Below, one piece after another: positions 32,443 through 41,281 of a DNA stretch of 64,000 bases. This DNA is from UMGS1124 sp045541255 (GTDB lineage: Bacteria > Bacillota_I > Bacilli_A > RF39 > UBA660). The DNA lies in assembly GCA_045541255.1 (NCBI GenBank), contig JAZQIU010000027.1, positions 4,578 to 68,577 on the forward strand. The letters are read 5' to 3'. Both the position numbers and the translations under genes were made by a program. The notes beneath the pieces were generated by a model, which did not search any database, was not told the origin of the DNA, and saw only the letters and a list, made by a program, of their open reading frames with translations. Numbering within the stretch: position 1 is the stretch's first letter; each line of letters opens with the position of its first letter.

Positions 32443-34152
32443 TTACTTTATTTGAAAGTATTCTAATATTGTATCTGCTATAGCATTACCAATAGTTTCT
32501 TTTTTTTCCATTATCCATTTTGCATCATCTTTATAATCATGATGTGCGATTTCTAAAAGTATTCCACAAGGAGTATATGCTGGATTTACTTCTCCTAATG
32601 AACCATTTGCATATTTTACACCACGATTAGCTAGTTCATCATCTTTATTATAATAAATATTCATTAAACTATTTTGTATATTTTGTGCAAGAGAATATGT
32701 ATTTGAAGTTGCATCATGTATCCAAGTTTCTATTCCATATGCAGTATGTTCTTCACTAGCATTTGAATGTATTGCTAAGTGTAAATCTACTCCTAGATAT
32801 GTGCTATCTGCTGTCCATCTATTTATATCGCCATATTCATTTCTATAAGTAGTTACACCATAACTTTCTAAACGTTTTTCTATATAGTTTGTTAAATCAT
32901 TCATTTCTTTCTTTTCGTTTGTATACCCTACTTCACTTACACCTAAGTTATTGTATTGGTTTGAAGCACTTAAATATACTTTATATTGATTTTTGGAACC
33001 TACTTTAAAATCAAATGTACTTACTATTGAATTATTTTTCTTTTCTTCTTTTGCTACTGCTTTGACGGTCATATCATTTTTAATTTCTATTTCATTAGTA
33101 TAAACACTACCATATTCTATTGGGTCACTACCATCTGTTGTATAATATATTGTTGCATTTTCATTAGGTGATAACAATTTTATCTTTGTACCACTTTTAA
33201 TTAATTTATAATTATAATTCGTATATACTGGTTTTAATGTTTCTTTTTCATTTATAGAAAAGTTGATTTCTGCTGTTTTAGAATAGTCTATATAATCTAA
33301 ATATGATGCTGTTATTTTCAATTTATATGTTGCTGCTTTTTCAAATAAATTATTAGATAATATAACATTTTTATCTTTTATCTCTTTTCTTCTTATTAGT
33401 TTAGTTCCATTATATAATTCTAATAAATAGTTAGTAGCATTATCACCACCAGTAAATGATATTGGTATGTCATCATAATCTTTCATATCACCATCATTTG
33501 GATTAGTAAAACTAATTTCACTTATTGGACTCATTAAGTTATAAATTTTTAATGTTGATATTATTACACTATTTTCTATTATTTCTAATGTATAACATAC
33601 CTTATTATCTTTGAATTCACTATTCTTTATTATATATTCATCACTTGTTATATCTACCGTTTCAACTAAAGTATCATTTTGTTTTATATTCAGTTTATAA
33701 TCTTTCTTTTTATAATCTCCGCTAAAATATAGGTTATAGTCATTTTCATTATCCATTACTACTAAGTTAGATTTAGAAAATGTTAATTCATCCCAAAGGA
33801 ATGTATATGGTTCTTTAATACTTTTTGTATTACCTTCTTTATCTTTTGCTATTACTACTATTTTATATACTTCATTAAAATTTAAAGCGTCAAATTCTAA
33901 AGTAGCACTACAATCTTTTATATTGTCTCTGTATATAATTATATTTTCACTATCATATACTAAAATATCATAATTATCTGCAGCTTTAACTTTATCAAAG
34001 TAAACATAGAAATTAAGTCCTGTATTTGATACATTTTTAAATTCAAAATTAGTTAAGAAAGAACCATTATTAAGTATAAAATATGCTATTATAAAAGTTG
34101 CTACTATAAATAACATAATTATACCTATTATTGTTCCTATTATTTTTTTCAC
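32443..34152 (-). CDS. Surface N-acetylmuramoyl-L-alanine amidase with fibronectin-like and chitobiase-like repeats
   Basis: 569 residues. N-terminal TM (about 3-27), two or three beta-sandwich domains (40-300), a CHB_HEX_C-like repeat (GTKIKLLSPNENATIYYTTDGSDP near 318-345), and a C-terminal Amidase_3 domain (390-569). In the last, VYLSASNQYNN stands where the IDAGHGG of classic enzymes is, NEKKEMNDL may hold the Glu ligand, LAIHSNAS supplies the His and LLEIAHHD the catalytic Glu. This SNQ-type variant is frequent in Clostridia and phages. It would cut the muramoyl-alanine bond outside the cell. Confidence 0.82.
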   Translation of the reverse strand: MKKIIGTIIGIIMLFIVATFIIAYFILNNGSFLTNFEFKNVSNTGLNFYVYFDKVKAADNYDILVYDSENIIIYRDNIKDCSATLEFDALNFNEVYKIVVIAKDKEGNTKSIKEPYTFLWDELTFSKSNLVVMDNENDYNLYFSGDYKKKDYKLNIKQNDTLVETVDITSDEYIIKNSEFKDNKVCYTLEIIENSVIISTLKIYNLMSPISEISFTNPNDGDMKDYDDIPISFTGGDNATNYLLELYNGTKLIRRKEIKDKNVILSNNLFEKAATYKLKITASYLDYIDYSKTAEINFSINEKETLKPVYTNYNYKLIKSGTKIKLLSPNENATIYYTTDGSDPIEYGSVYTNEIEIKNDMTVKAVAKEEKKNNSIVSTFDFKVGSKNQYKVYLSASNQYNNLGVSEVGYTNEKKEMNDLTNYIEKRLESYGVTTYRNEYGDINRWTADSTYLGVDLHLAIHSNASEEHTAYGIETWIHDATSNTYSLAQNIQNSLMNIYYNKDDELANRGVKYANGSLGEVNPAYTPCGILLEIAHHDYKDDAKWIMEKKETIGNAIADTILEYFQIK

Positions 34153-34169
34153 ACTACCAACTCCAATTA

Positions 34170-34382
34170 TTAATTCATTAGTGAATTAAATTTATTTCTT
34201 ATATCCTCTTTAATCTTTTTAGTTAAATCTTTATTTATTATATATTTATTATCTTTTAAATCTAATATATCTCCTTCTTTAATATTATTTGGTAACATAC
34301 TTTTATCTATATTAAAGAAAGTATTTTTATTTCTATCTTCTAAAATAACAATATTATCTTCTATTTTTTCTATTGTAAACAT
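34170..34382 (-). CDS. DUF3006 protein
   Basis: About 70 residues: MFTIEKIEDNIVILEDRN, MLPNNIKEGDIL and DLKDNKYIINK match the DUF3006 small beta protein, usually adjacent to ComEC-like beta-lactamase proteins as here. The start at 34380-34382 is preferred, with GGGTGATATA before it; a start 12 nt earlier overlaps the stop of the upstream gene. Role unknown, perhaps metal handling or regulation of its partner. Confidence 0.75.
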   Translation of the reverse strand: MFTIEKIEDNIVILEDRNKNTFFNIDKSMLPNNIKEGDILDLKDNKYIINKDLTKKIKEDIRNKFNSLMN

Positions 34383-34386
34383 TATA

Positions 34387-35286
34387 TCACCCATCTATAT
34401 TTGTATCTATAGTTTCAAAATTTATATTTTTTCCATCGCTTGTTAATTTTATAGTACCATTTAAATCAGTTCTATAAACTTTTATATTTTTTTCTTTTAA
34501 TTTATCTAAAGCAGTTTTTGTTGGATGGTCATATTTATTATTTGTACCTACTTGTATTATTGCGTATTGTGGATTAACTTTATTTATGAAACTTTCTGTA
34601 CTACTATAACTAGAACCATGATGTCCTACTTTTAATACATTTGATTCAATATCTTTATTAAGTATTTTTTCTTCAGTTTTATCAGTTGCATCTCCTGTGA
34701 ATAAGTAACTAGTTTTACCATATTCTAGTTTTAATACTATTGAAGTATTGTTTAAATCGCTTTCATCTGTTCCTGTATATATAACTTTGAAATTCATGTT
34801 ATTAAGTTTAATTTCTTCATCTATTTTTGGAATAGTTATTTTATAATTTTTTTCTGCTATTGTATCTAATAATTTTTCAAATATATTAGCTGTGGTTGTA
34901 GCATTTGGTAAATATATTGTACCAATATCTAAAGCGTTTATCACATCTGGTAAACCACCTATATGATCTTCATGCGGATGTGTACCAACTAATATATCTA
35001 TATCATTAATATTTAATTCTTCTTGTAAATATTTAACTAAGTTTTCTCCATCACTTTGATTTCCACCATCTATTAACATTGTATAATCTTTTTCTTTTAT
35101 TAAAATAGAATCTGCTTGGCCTACATCAAAAAAATATATTTCTAATTTAGAATCTACTATATTTGTAGTAGGTTTTTTTTCTTCTTTTTTATCTAATATT
35201 TTTTCTTTACCTAATAAACCTATTATAGCAATTATTAAAAATACAATTAATTTATTTAAAATTTTATTTAACTTTTTACTATTCAT
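34387..35286 (-). CDS. Exported ComEC/Rec2-like metallo-beta-lactamase-fold hydrolase
   Basis: 299 residues. N-terminal signal anchor (about 10-27), then an MBL domain: FFDVGQADSILI, LIDGGN, the metal motif THPHEDHIGG, LFTGDATDK, VLKVGHHGSS and QVGTNNKYDHPT. This is the stand-alone version of the ComEC C-terminal nuclease domain, here extracellular. Proposed roles in the family are DNA or phosphodiester cleavage for uptake or scavenging. Paired with DUF3006 on the same strand. Confidence 0.86.
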   Translation of the reverse strand: MNSKKLNKILNKLIVFLIIAIIGLLGKEKILDKKEEKKPTTNIVDSKLEIYFFDVGQADSILIKEKDYTMLIDGGNQSDGENLVKYLQEELNINDIDILVGTHPHEDHIGGLPDVINALDIGTIYLPNATTTANIFEKLLDTIAEKNYKITIPKIDEEIKLNNMNFKVIYTGTDESDLNNTSIVLKLEYGKTSYLFTGDATDKTEEKILNKDIESNVLKVGHHGSSYSSTESFINKVNPQYAIIQVGTNNKYDHPTKTALDKLKEKNIKVYRTDLNGTIKLTSDGKNINFETIDTNIDG

Positions 35287-35410
35287 ATTACCTCTATCTA
35301 CTTTATAAGTATATCATAAATATAGATTTTTTAAATTTAATATTGTAATGTTTTATCTATTTTTGTCGTATAACTTGTAAAAGTAAAAATAATCTTTATT
35401 ATATCTTTTT

Positions 35411-35643
35411 GGTGTTAGGACAGGTGTCTACTATTATACTTGTGTTCTATCTTTCTTATTCTTTCGTATAACGGGGTTTTGGTAAGTAGTGCGGAGGTGT
35501 ATATAGTTTTGTTAGAAGCAATTTTAACAATATTAAAAAGTCTACTTAGTAGACAAAATAAAAAGACATCTACAAATATAGTTACAAAAATAACTATTGT
35601 AAATGTCACTTTTAAACATAAGTAGGCATTTAGTCCTAACGCT
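35411..35643. mobile_element. Possible MITE or IS remnant bounded by imperfect inverted repeats
   Basis: The left end GTGTTAGGACAGGTGTCTAC and the right end, read on the minus strand as GCGTTAGGACTAAATGCCTAC, share GTTAGGAC and TG-CTACT at equal spacing. The interior (about 190 bp) has no complete transposase. The G+C content of the ends is above the local average. Family not recognised. Confidence 0.35.
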
Positions 35644-35813
35644 CTACTAAATTGAGTTTATCATACTTTAGATATGTTGTAAATTATAATTTTGTTTACT
35701 AATAATTATTAGTTTTGTGAATTCATCTCTTTATATAATTTTATTCTTCTATCATTGTTAGAGCTATAAGTATAACATAAAATAATTAGAGTATAATAAG
35801 CAAAAATAAAAAC

Positions 35814-35842
35814 TATACAGAATTTTATAATTATTGTATAAT
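35814..35842 (+). promoter_or_regulatory. Promoter of the LCP gene
   Basis: TATACA (35814-35819), 17-nt spacer, TATAAT (35837-35842), 20 nt before the ATG with SD AGGAATGG. Confidence 0.65.
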
Positions 35843-35862
35843 TATAAAATAGGAATGGTATT

Positions 35863-37890
35863 ATGAAGAGTATTATAAGAAAGTTTAAAAAATTAAATAA
35901 GAGTTATCAAATAATGTTTTTTATAGTTAGTATATTATTTTTGATTAGTATTATTTTTATTAGTCAAGGGTTATTATTATTAAAAAATATAGAAACCGGT
36001 TTAAGAGTTATATTTTTGATATTTGTTTATATTAGTTATTTAATATATTTATTTATAAGTATATTGTTACTGTTTAGTAAAAAGAATAAAGCTTATATTG
36101 GTAATTCAATATTTATTAGTATACTTAGTATATTGTTTATAATAATTAGTATATATATTAATAAAACTTATAATATTGTTGATAATATGAATAAAAAGAT
36201 GGTTACCTACTCTGGTAGTTTGGTTGTTATGAAGGATACTAATTTTAAAAATGATAAAGATTTTATTGTTGGTATGATTAGTGATGAGACTGATATAGAG
36301 GGTAATGTTCTAGCTAATAAATTGTTAGATAAGAAGAAGTTAGATAAGATTGATATAAAGTATTATGATAATTATTTGGAGATGCTTGGTGATTTATATA
36401 ATGATACTATTAATGGTGTTATGATAAGTAGTAGTTATGTATTAAGTTATTCAGGATATGATAATTATTCTAATATTGGTACTGAAACTAAGATTATTTA
36501 TTCTTATAAAGAAGATATGGAGAATCAAGATATTAAGTTAAGTACTAATAAGAGTTTAACAGAACCTTTTACTATTTTGTTATTGGGAGTTGACTCTACT
36601 CAAGACGGTTTAAAGAGTAATACAGTATTTAATGGAGATACTATGATGTTAATAACATTTAATCCTAAAACATTAAATACTACTGTATTTAGTATTCCAA
36701 GAGATACTTATGTTCCTATTGCTTGTAATGGCAAAAAATCTAATAAGATTAATTCAAGTGCTGTTGGTGGTGCTACTTGCGTTATTAATACTATTGAAGA
36801 TTTAATTGATATTGATATAGATTATTACGTTAAGATTAATTTTAAAGGTGTTGTTGATTTAGTCGATGCTTTAGGTGGTGTTGATGTAAATGTTCCTATT
36901 AAGTTTTGTGAACAAGATAGCAACAGAAATTTTGGTAAGAGTGAAATTTGTTTAGAGACTGGTGAACAAACTTTAAATGGTGAACAAGCACTTGCGTTAG
37001 CTCGTCATAGAAAAACATTAGCAACCGGTGATTTCCAAAGAGTTCAACATCAACAATTAGTTGTTGAAGCAATGACTAAGAAAGCTAAGAGTATTAGAAG
37101 TGTTAGTACTTTATATGATATTTTAGGTGTTGTTAGTAAGAATATAGAAACTAATATTAAAACTGATGAAATACTTAATTTATATAATGTTGGTAAAAGA
37201 ATGTTATTTGAAAATAATGCTTCTATAAATATAGAAAAAACATATTTAACAGGATATGATTTAACAATGTTAATTCCAGGTCTAGGTAATGTTTATACTT
37301 TCCAATATTATGAAGAAAGTTTAGATGAAATTGTTAAAGCTATGAAAGTTAATTTAGGATTAATTGAACCTGAGATGACTAAAACATTTAATTTCTCAGT
37401 TAATTATATTTATGAGGTTCCTGTTATTGGAAAACAATATTATAGTGTTAAAAGAAATGAGGCCTTACCTAGTTTTGTTGATAAAAGTTTAAGTTCGTTA
37501 AATACTTGGGCATCTAGCAGAAATATAACTGTTAATACAAAATATATAACAGAAGGTATGGATGGATATGATGAAAATAAAGATGGTGTTATTATTAGTC
37601 AAAATGTAAGTAAAGGTACTTTAGTTTCTACTATAAATAGTATTACAGTAAATGTAGTTAAGGTTGATAAAACTGTATCTAGTGAGAAAGATGATAATGA
37701 TGTTACCAACAATAATTCAAATAATGTTACTATAGAAAATAATAGTAATAATGAAAATGTTGAAAAACCAAAAGAAGAAAATAATAATATTGAAAATAAT
37801 AATTCTAATAATACAACAGATAATAAACTTGATAAAAATGAAAATATAGATAATAATGACAATAACAATTTAGAAAATGAAGAAAATTAA
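35863..37890 (+). CDS. LytR-CpsA-Psr (LCP) family cell-wall ligase
   Basis: 675 residues. Three N-terminal TM segments (about 17-105), an accessory domain, the LCP catalytic domain (about 235-420) with LLLGVDST, MLITFNPKTLNTTVFSIPRD (catalytic Arg/Asp), VDALGGVDV and LNGEQALALARHRKT, then a C-terminal domain (500-600) ending in a PASTA-like segment (VIISQNVSKGTLV). The tail of about 70 residues is Asn/Glu-rich low complexity. LCP enzymes move lipid-linked glycopolymers onto peptidoglycan outside the membrane. A Cys pair (IACNG, ATCVIN) near the active site is noticeable. Confidence 0.9.
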   Translation: MKSIIRKFKKLNKSYQIMFFIVSILFLISIIFISQGLLLLKNIETGLRVIFLIFVYISYLIYLFISILLLFSKKNKAYIGNSIFISILSILFIIISIYINKTYNIVDNMNKKMVTYSGSLVVMKDTNFKNDKDFIVGMISDETDIEGNVLANKLLDKKKLDKIDIKYYDNYLEMLGDLYNDTINGVMISSSYVLSYSGYDNYSNIGTETKIIYSYKEDMENQDIKLSTNKSLTEPFTILLLGVDSTQDGLKSNTVFNGDTMMLITFNPKTLNTTVFSIPRDTYVPIACNGKKSNKINSSAVGGATCVINTIEDLIDIDIDYYVKINFKGVVDLVDALGGVDVNVPIKFCEQDSNRNFGKSEICLETGEQTLNGEQALALARHRKTLATGDFQRVQHQQLVVEAMTKKAKSIRSVSTLYDILGVVSKNIETNIKTDEILNLYNVGKRMLFENNASINIEKTYLTGYDLTMLIPGLGNVYTFQYYEESLDEIVKAMKVNLGLIEPEMTKTFNFSVNYIYEVPVIGKQYYSVKRNEALPSFVDKSLSSLNTWASSRNITVNTKYITEGMDGYDENKDGVIISQNVSKGTLVSTINSITVNVVKVDKTVSSEKDDNDVTNNNSNNVTIENNSNNENVEKPKEENNNIENNNSNNTTDNKLDKNENIDNNDNNNLENEEN

Positions 37891-37915
37891 AAAACAGATT
37901 TAAGTCTGTTTTTTT
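37888..37915. terminator. Bidirectional terminator between LCP gene and the convergent membrane gene
   Basis: ACAGATTTAAGTCTGT with A run before and eight T after; serves both converging genes. Confidence 0.82.
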
Positions 37916-38414
37916 ATATTTCAATAAGTTCATCATTTTCTTTTTTAGTTTTTTTAGTTTTCTTAATAAATTCTATTTTAGGTTGTTTATCTTTTTTAGA
38001 TAATTTAGAATTTATTTCAGCAACATCTTTGAATAGTTTTAGAATAAGTAAAAAGAATTCAAAAGATAAACGTGCTATTATATTTCCAAATACTAAAATA
38101 CTTAAGAATGTAAAGAAATTTGTAGTTAAGTATGTGAATGAACATAGAGTTATTGCTATTGCTGTAATTAAATATGCAACTCTAAATATAGGTTCAATTA
38201 TAGTTATTTTAAAGTTTAAAAAATCATATAATACTTTTTTGAAACCTGTGTATGTATTTTCTTTATCTTTACTAAAATATGTTGTATATAAGAATATACC
38301 TCCTATTACTGCTAATAATATACTTATAATAGTCCATACCTCACTAATTGAAAATGATGTTGTAGTATTTGATATTGTATTTGTTATTCCACTATTAATA
38401 TCGTATTGTGGCAT
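37914..38414 (-). CDS. Uncharacterised membrane protein (166 residues)
   Basis: Three hydrophobic helices (about 25-46, 78-97, 103-128) followed by a basic cytoplasmic tail (KLSKKDKQPK, KKTKKTKKEND). The N-terminus is Ser/Thr/Asn-rich without a signal peptide. No family recognised. Converges on the LCP gene. Confidence 0.55.
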   Translation of the reverse strand: MPQYDINSGITNTISNTTTSFSISEVWTIISILLAVIGGIFLYTTYFSKDKENTYTGFKKVLYDFLNFKITIIEPIFRVAYLITAIAITLCSFTYLTTNFFTFLSILVFGNIIARLSFEFFLLILKLFKDVAEINSKLSKKDKQPKIEFIKKTKKTKKENDELIEI

Positions 38415-38493
38415 TATTTATCACACCTTTCATTTTAAAATATAGCATCTGAGTATGAATTTTTCAAGAAATTATAAATAATAGTTTACATAT

Positions 38494-38523
38494 AAAAAAT
38501 AGTTTCATTTTTAGAAACTATTT
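38494..38523 (-). terminator. Terminator after the LysM amidase
   Basis: AAATAGTTTCTAAAAATGAAACTATTT hairpin then T run on the minus strand. Confidence 0.75.
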
Positions 38524-40041
38524 TGTTATTAGTAATTGTTGACCTATAGTTAAAGAATTATCTATTAAGTTGTTTATTTCTTTTAGTTCATTTACTGATA
38601 AGTTATTATCTTTAGCTATACTCCATAGAGTATCACCTTTTTTTACTGTATATACAGTATCTAATGTACCTGGTATTTTTAATAATTGTCCTACTGATAA
38701 TGTGTTACTTGTTAAGTTATTTAAATTTTTTATTTCATTTACTGTTGTATTGTATTTATTTGCTAGAAAATATAAAGTATCCCCTGCTTTAACTGTATAG
38801 TAATCAAAATCTTCTGTAACTATATCACTTGTTGTTTCTCTTATTTTTAATGTTTGTCCTATAGATAAAGTATTGGATGATAAGTTATTCAACTCTTTTA
38901 ATTCGTTTACAGTTAAGTTATATTTAGATGCAATAGAATATAATGTATCTCCTGATTTAACAGTATATGTATTTATTGTACTTTCTTCTGTAGTACCTGG
39001 TAATAATAGTACTTGTCCTATAGATAGATTATTTGTTGTTAAGTTATTTAAAGATTTTAATTCACTTACTGTTGTACCATATTTATTTGCTATAGAATAT
39101 AAAGATTCCCCTTTTGAAACTGTATGTGTATTTGGTTGTTCTATACTAGTTCCAGGTATTTTAAGTATTTGACCTAATGATAATGTATTAGATGTTAAAT
39201 TGTTTGTAGTTTTTAATTCATCTACTGTAATATCATATTTTTTAGCAATAGAATATAATGTATCTCCTGATTTAACAGTGTATGTATTTGAATATAGTGG
39301 AGATTCTTCTTCTATTTCTTCTGTTGGTAATTTTAGCTGTTGTCCTATAGATAAAGTATTAGATGTAAGATTATTTAATTCTTTTATTTTATTTACAGTA
39401 GTATTATTAGCATTTGCTATACTCCATAATGAATCTCCTTTTTTTACTGTATAATAACCTTTCTTTTCATATGGTATATTTTTATAATCTAATACTGCTT
39501 CTACTACAGCATCAGCATATTCTTTATAATTAGCTTTTAATCTAGCAGCATCACTTGCATTATCTAGAAAACCATATTCTACTATAACTGTTTCTGCATT
39601 AGGAGTATTTCTTAACATATAATAATAATCTTTAGATGTATCACTAGGTAAACGTCTTTGATAATACTTTCTTATAGTTTGTCCTTTTTCTGATATGTTA
39701 TTAAGAATTTTACTAGCAAAAGTGTCTTTATCACGAAGGGCATAGATTACTTCAGCACCTTCCCCACCTCCTGCATTTATGTGATTAGATATAATTATTA
39801 CATTTTCTCCGTTACCATATTTAGATAATGCTACTCCAGGTCTATTATCACTAGTTAGAGTAACATCACTATCTCTTGTTAGAGCAACAGGTATTCCTAG
39901 TTCTTTAAATCTATCATACATATATTTACTAATATCTAAAGTTAAATCTTTTTCTATTATTCCATTACCAGAAGCTCCGCTGTCTTCTCCACCGTGACCA
40001 GCGTCTATAACCACTCCTGTTAATGCTCTTAAATAGTTCAT
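38518..40041 (-). CDS. N-acetylmuramoyl-L-alanine amidase with six LysM repeats, no signal peptide
   Basis: About 507 residues. Start at 40039-40041 (MNYLRALTG) follows AGGTGATTAA. The Amidase_3 domain begins at once: VVIDAGHGGEDSG with the first Zn His, IIEKDLTLD with the Glu, IISNHINA with the second His, and VIVEYGFLDN with the catalytic Glu. Six LysM domains follow (each about 45 residues, starting Y/H-TVKxGDxLYSIA). LysM binds peptidoglycan sugars. No signal peptide or TM helix is visible, so export or release by lysis is unexplained, as in phage endolysins or mother-cell autolysins. Confidence 0.9.
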   Translation of the reverse strand: MNYLRALTGVVIDAGHGGEDSGASGNGIIEKDLTLDISKYMYDRFKELGIPVALTRDSDVTLTSDNRPGVALSKYGNGENVIIISNHINAGGGEGAEVIYALRDKDTFASKILNNISEKGQTIRKYYQRRLPSDTSKDYYYMLRNTPNAETVIVEYGFLDNASDAARLKANYKEYADAVVEAVLDYKNIPYEKKGYYTVKKGDSLWSIANANNTTVNKIKELNNLTSNTLSIGQQLKLPTEEIEEESPLYSNTYTVKSGDTLYSIAKKYDITVDELKTTNNLTSNTLSLGQILKIPGTSIEQPNTHTVSKGESLYSIANKYGTTVSELKSLNNLTTNNLSIGQVLLLPGTTEESTINTYTVKSGDTLYSIASKYNLTVNELKELNNLSSNTLSIGQTLKIRETTSDIVTEDFDYYTVKAGDTLYFLANKYNTTVNEIKNLNNLTSNTLSVGQLLKIPGTLDTVYTVKKGDTLWSIAKDNNLSVNELKEINNLIDNSLTIGQQLLITK

Positions 40042-40072
40042 TTTAATCACCTAAGATATTGTATGATACTAT

Positions 40073-40255
40073 TTATTTTTTTGTTAAAAATTTCTTATAT
40101 ACAAGTAATAGTGTTATAAATATTACTGTAAAAAATATTATTAATCTAATTAAAACTAATTTGGTAGGAATATCTCCTATATGATACCAACTCATTAATT
40201 CAAAAGTTATAAGAGTTATTAATAGAGTTATTGTTAAAATTATTATCTTTTTCAT
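40073..40255 (-). CDS. Small two-TM membrane protein
   Basis: 60 residues, two hydrophobic helices (about 3-19 and 33-52) joined by MSWYHIGDIPTKLV. No family recognised. It starts 4 nt inside the upstream small membrane gene, which suggests coupling. Function unknown. Confidence 0.5.
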   Translation of the reverse strand: MKKIIILTITLLITLITFELMSWYHIGDIPTKLVLIRLIIFFTVIFITLLLVYKKFLTKK

Positions 40256-40515
40256 TTTATCCTCCTACTTTTTAGTTTTATGAAATCTAATATTAATCCA
40301 TAAAAGGTATTTGTTAATATGTTTGATATATACCATAGATAATTATTAGAGTTCATGAAATCACAAAATATTTTACTATCATCTAGTAAGTTTAGTATTG
40401 GATTTAATCCTATCAATAAGATATTCATATCATCTTTTTTTAAAATATTTAATACAACTATAATTATACTTAGTAATATAAAATAAAATGTAAATGTTTT
40501 ATAGATTTTTTTCAT
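40252..40515 (-). CDS. Small membrane protein, uncharacterised
   Basis: About 87 residues from the ATG at 40513-40515, chosen because GGAGGTATT lies right before it. One strong N-terminal TM helix (YFILLSIIIVVLNIL) and a weaker second hydrophobic patch near the C-terminus. Coupled to the following 60-residue gene. No family recognised. Confidence 0.5.
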   Translation of the reverse strand: MKKIYKTFTFYFILLSIIIVVLNILKKDDMNILLIGLNPILNLLDDSKIFCDFMNSNNYLWYISNILTNTFYGLILDFIKLKSRRIK

Positions 40516-40553
40516 AATACCTCCATACTTTATAATTATATTATAATATAATA

Positions 40554-40583
40554 AAAACACTATTTAAAGATAAATAGCGTTTT
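40554..40583 (-). terminator. Terminator after the XRE-TM gene
   Basis: AAAACGCTATTTATCTTTAAATAGTGTTTT hairpin with T-rich end on the minus strand. Confidence 0.65.
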
Positions 40584-41155
40584 TAGTTACAAGTTCCATT
40601 ATGTGAAATAATATATTTTTTAACATCGTTTATTAGTTTCTTTTTACTTTTATATTTATTTATATCAATATTCATATCTTCTAATGTTATATTATCTGTA
40701 GTATAGAATTCTATGTTTGGATTATCTCTAGTTGTTGTGGCTTCATAATATTCTTTTTTACTATTAACTATACAATATACTCCATAAGAGTCTGATACCA
40801 TGTTATTAGGTTTTACTTCAAAGTATTTTCTACTTATTAATATAAATATAGTTATAAGTAATGATATTAAGAGTAATAGTCCTATATATTTTAGTATTTT
40901 TATAATTATACCAGCTAGTCTTTCAGTGTTACTAACTTTTGTAATAAGTATTTCTTTTAAATCGTTGTTTGTTAATTCATCTAAACTTATTTTAAATATT
41001 TGTGATAGTTTTTTTGCTTGATTTAAATCTGGATATGTTTCTCCTAGTTCCCATTTACTTATTGTTTGTCTAGTAACATTAATTAGTTCTGCTAATTGTT
41101 CTTGACTCATATTATTACTTTTTCTTAATTTTAATATATTTTTACCTATTTCCAT
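40583..41155 (-). CDS. Membrane-anchored XRE-family regulator
   Basis: 190 residues. Classic XRE HTH at residues 5-60 (ILKLRKSNNMSQEQLAELIN, then TRQTISKWELGETYPDLNQ), a TM helix (about 90-110, LLLLISLLITIFILI) and a 75-residue extracytoplasmic C-terminal part with Cys. Such proteins may sense envelope or extracellular signals. No clear operator is seen upstream. SD GAAAGGAGAAT. Confidence 0.8.
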   Translation of the reverse strand: MEIGKNILKLRKSNNMSQEQLAELINVTRQTISKWELGETYPDLNQAKKLSQIFKISLDELTNNDLKEILITKVSNTERLAGIIIKILKYIGLLLLISLLITIFILISRKYFEVKPNNMVSDSYGVYCIVNSKKEYYEATTTRDNPNIEFYTTDNITLEDMNIDINKYKSKKKLINDVKKYIISHNGTCN

Positions 41156-41246
41156 TTTTATTCTCCTTTCAAGTATAATTTAATATTTTTTATATTATTA
41201 TTCTACCAATTTTAGTTTGAAGTTTAGCAATATTTGTTAACATTAT

Positions 41247-41277
41247 AAAAAAATAGTATAAATCTTTATACTATTTT
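41247..41277 (-). terminator. Terminator of the aspS-gatCAB operon
   Basis: AAATAGTATAAAGATTTATACTATTT hairpin then T run on the minus strand, just beyond the gatB stop. Confidence 0.8.
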
Positions 41278-41281
41278 TTGT

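Larger units (their letters stand above)
35287..35862. other. 575-bp gene-poor region with a MITE-like segment and a promoter
   Basis: No supported gene. It contains an imperfect 22-bp terminal inverted repeat pair (35411-35432 and 35622-35643), an internal SD-like GGAGGTG near 35491 and the promoter of the LCP gene (35814-35842). Open frames on both strands within 35415-35625 overlap each other and neither is convincing. Confidence 0.5.

Noticed and set aside
35415..35609. Minus-strand ORF of 64 codons in the MITE-like segment
   Set aside because: It overlaps a plus-strand frame, has no ribosome site and no family resemblance. The region is better read as a repeat-bounded segment.
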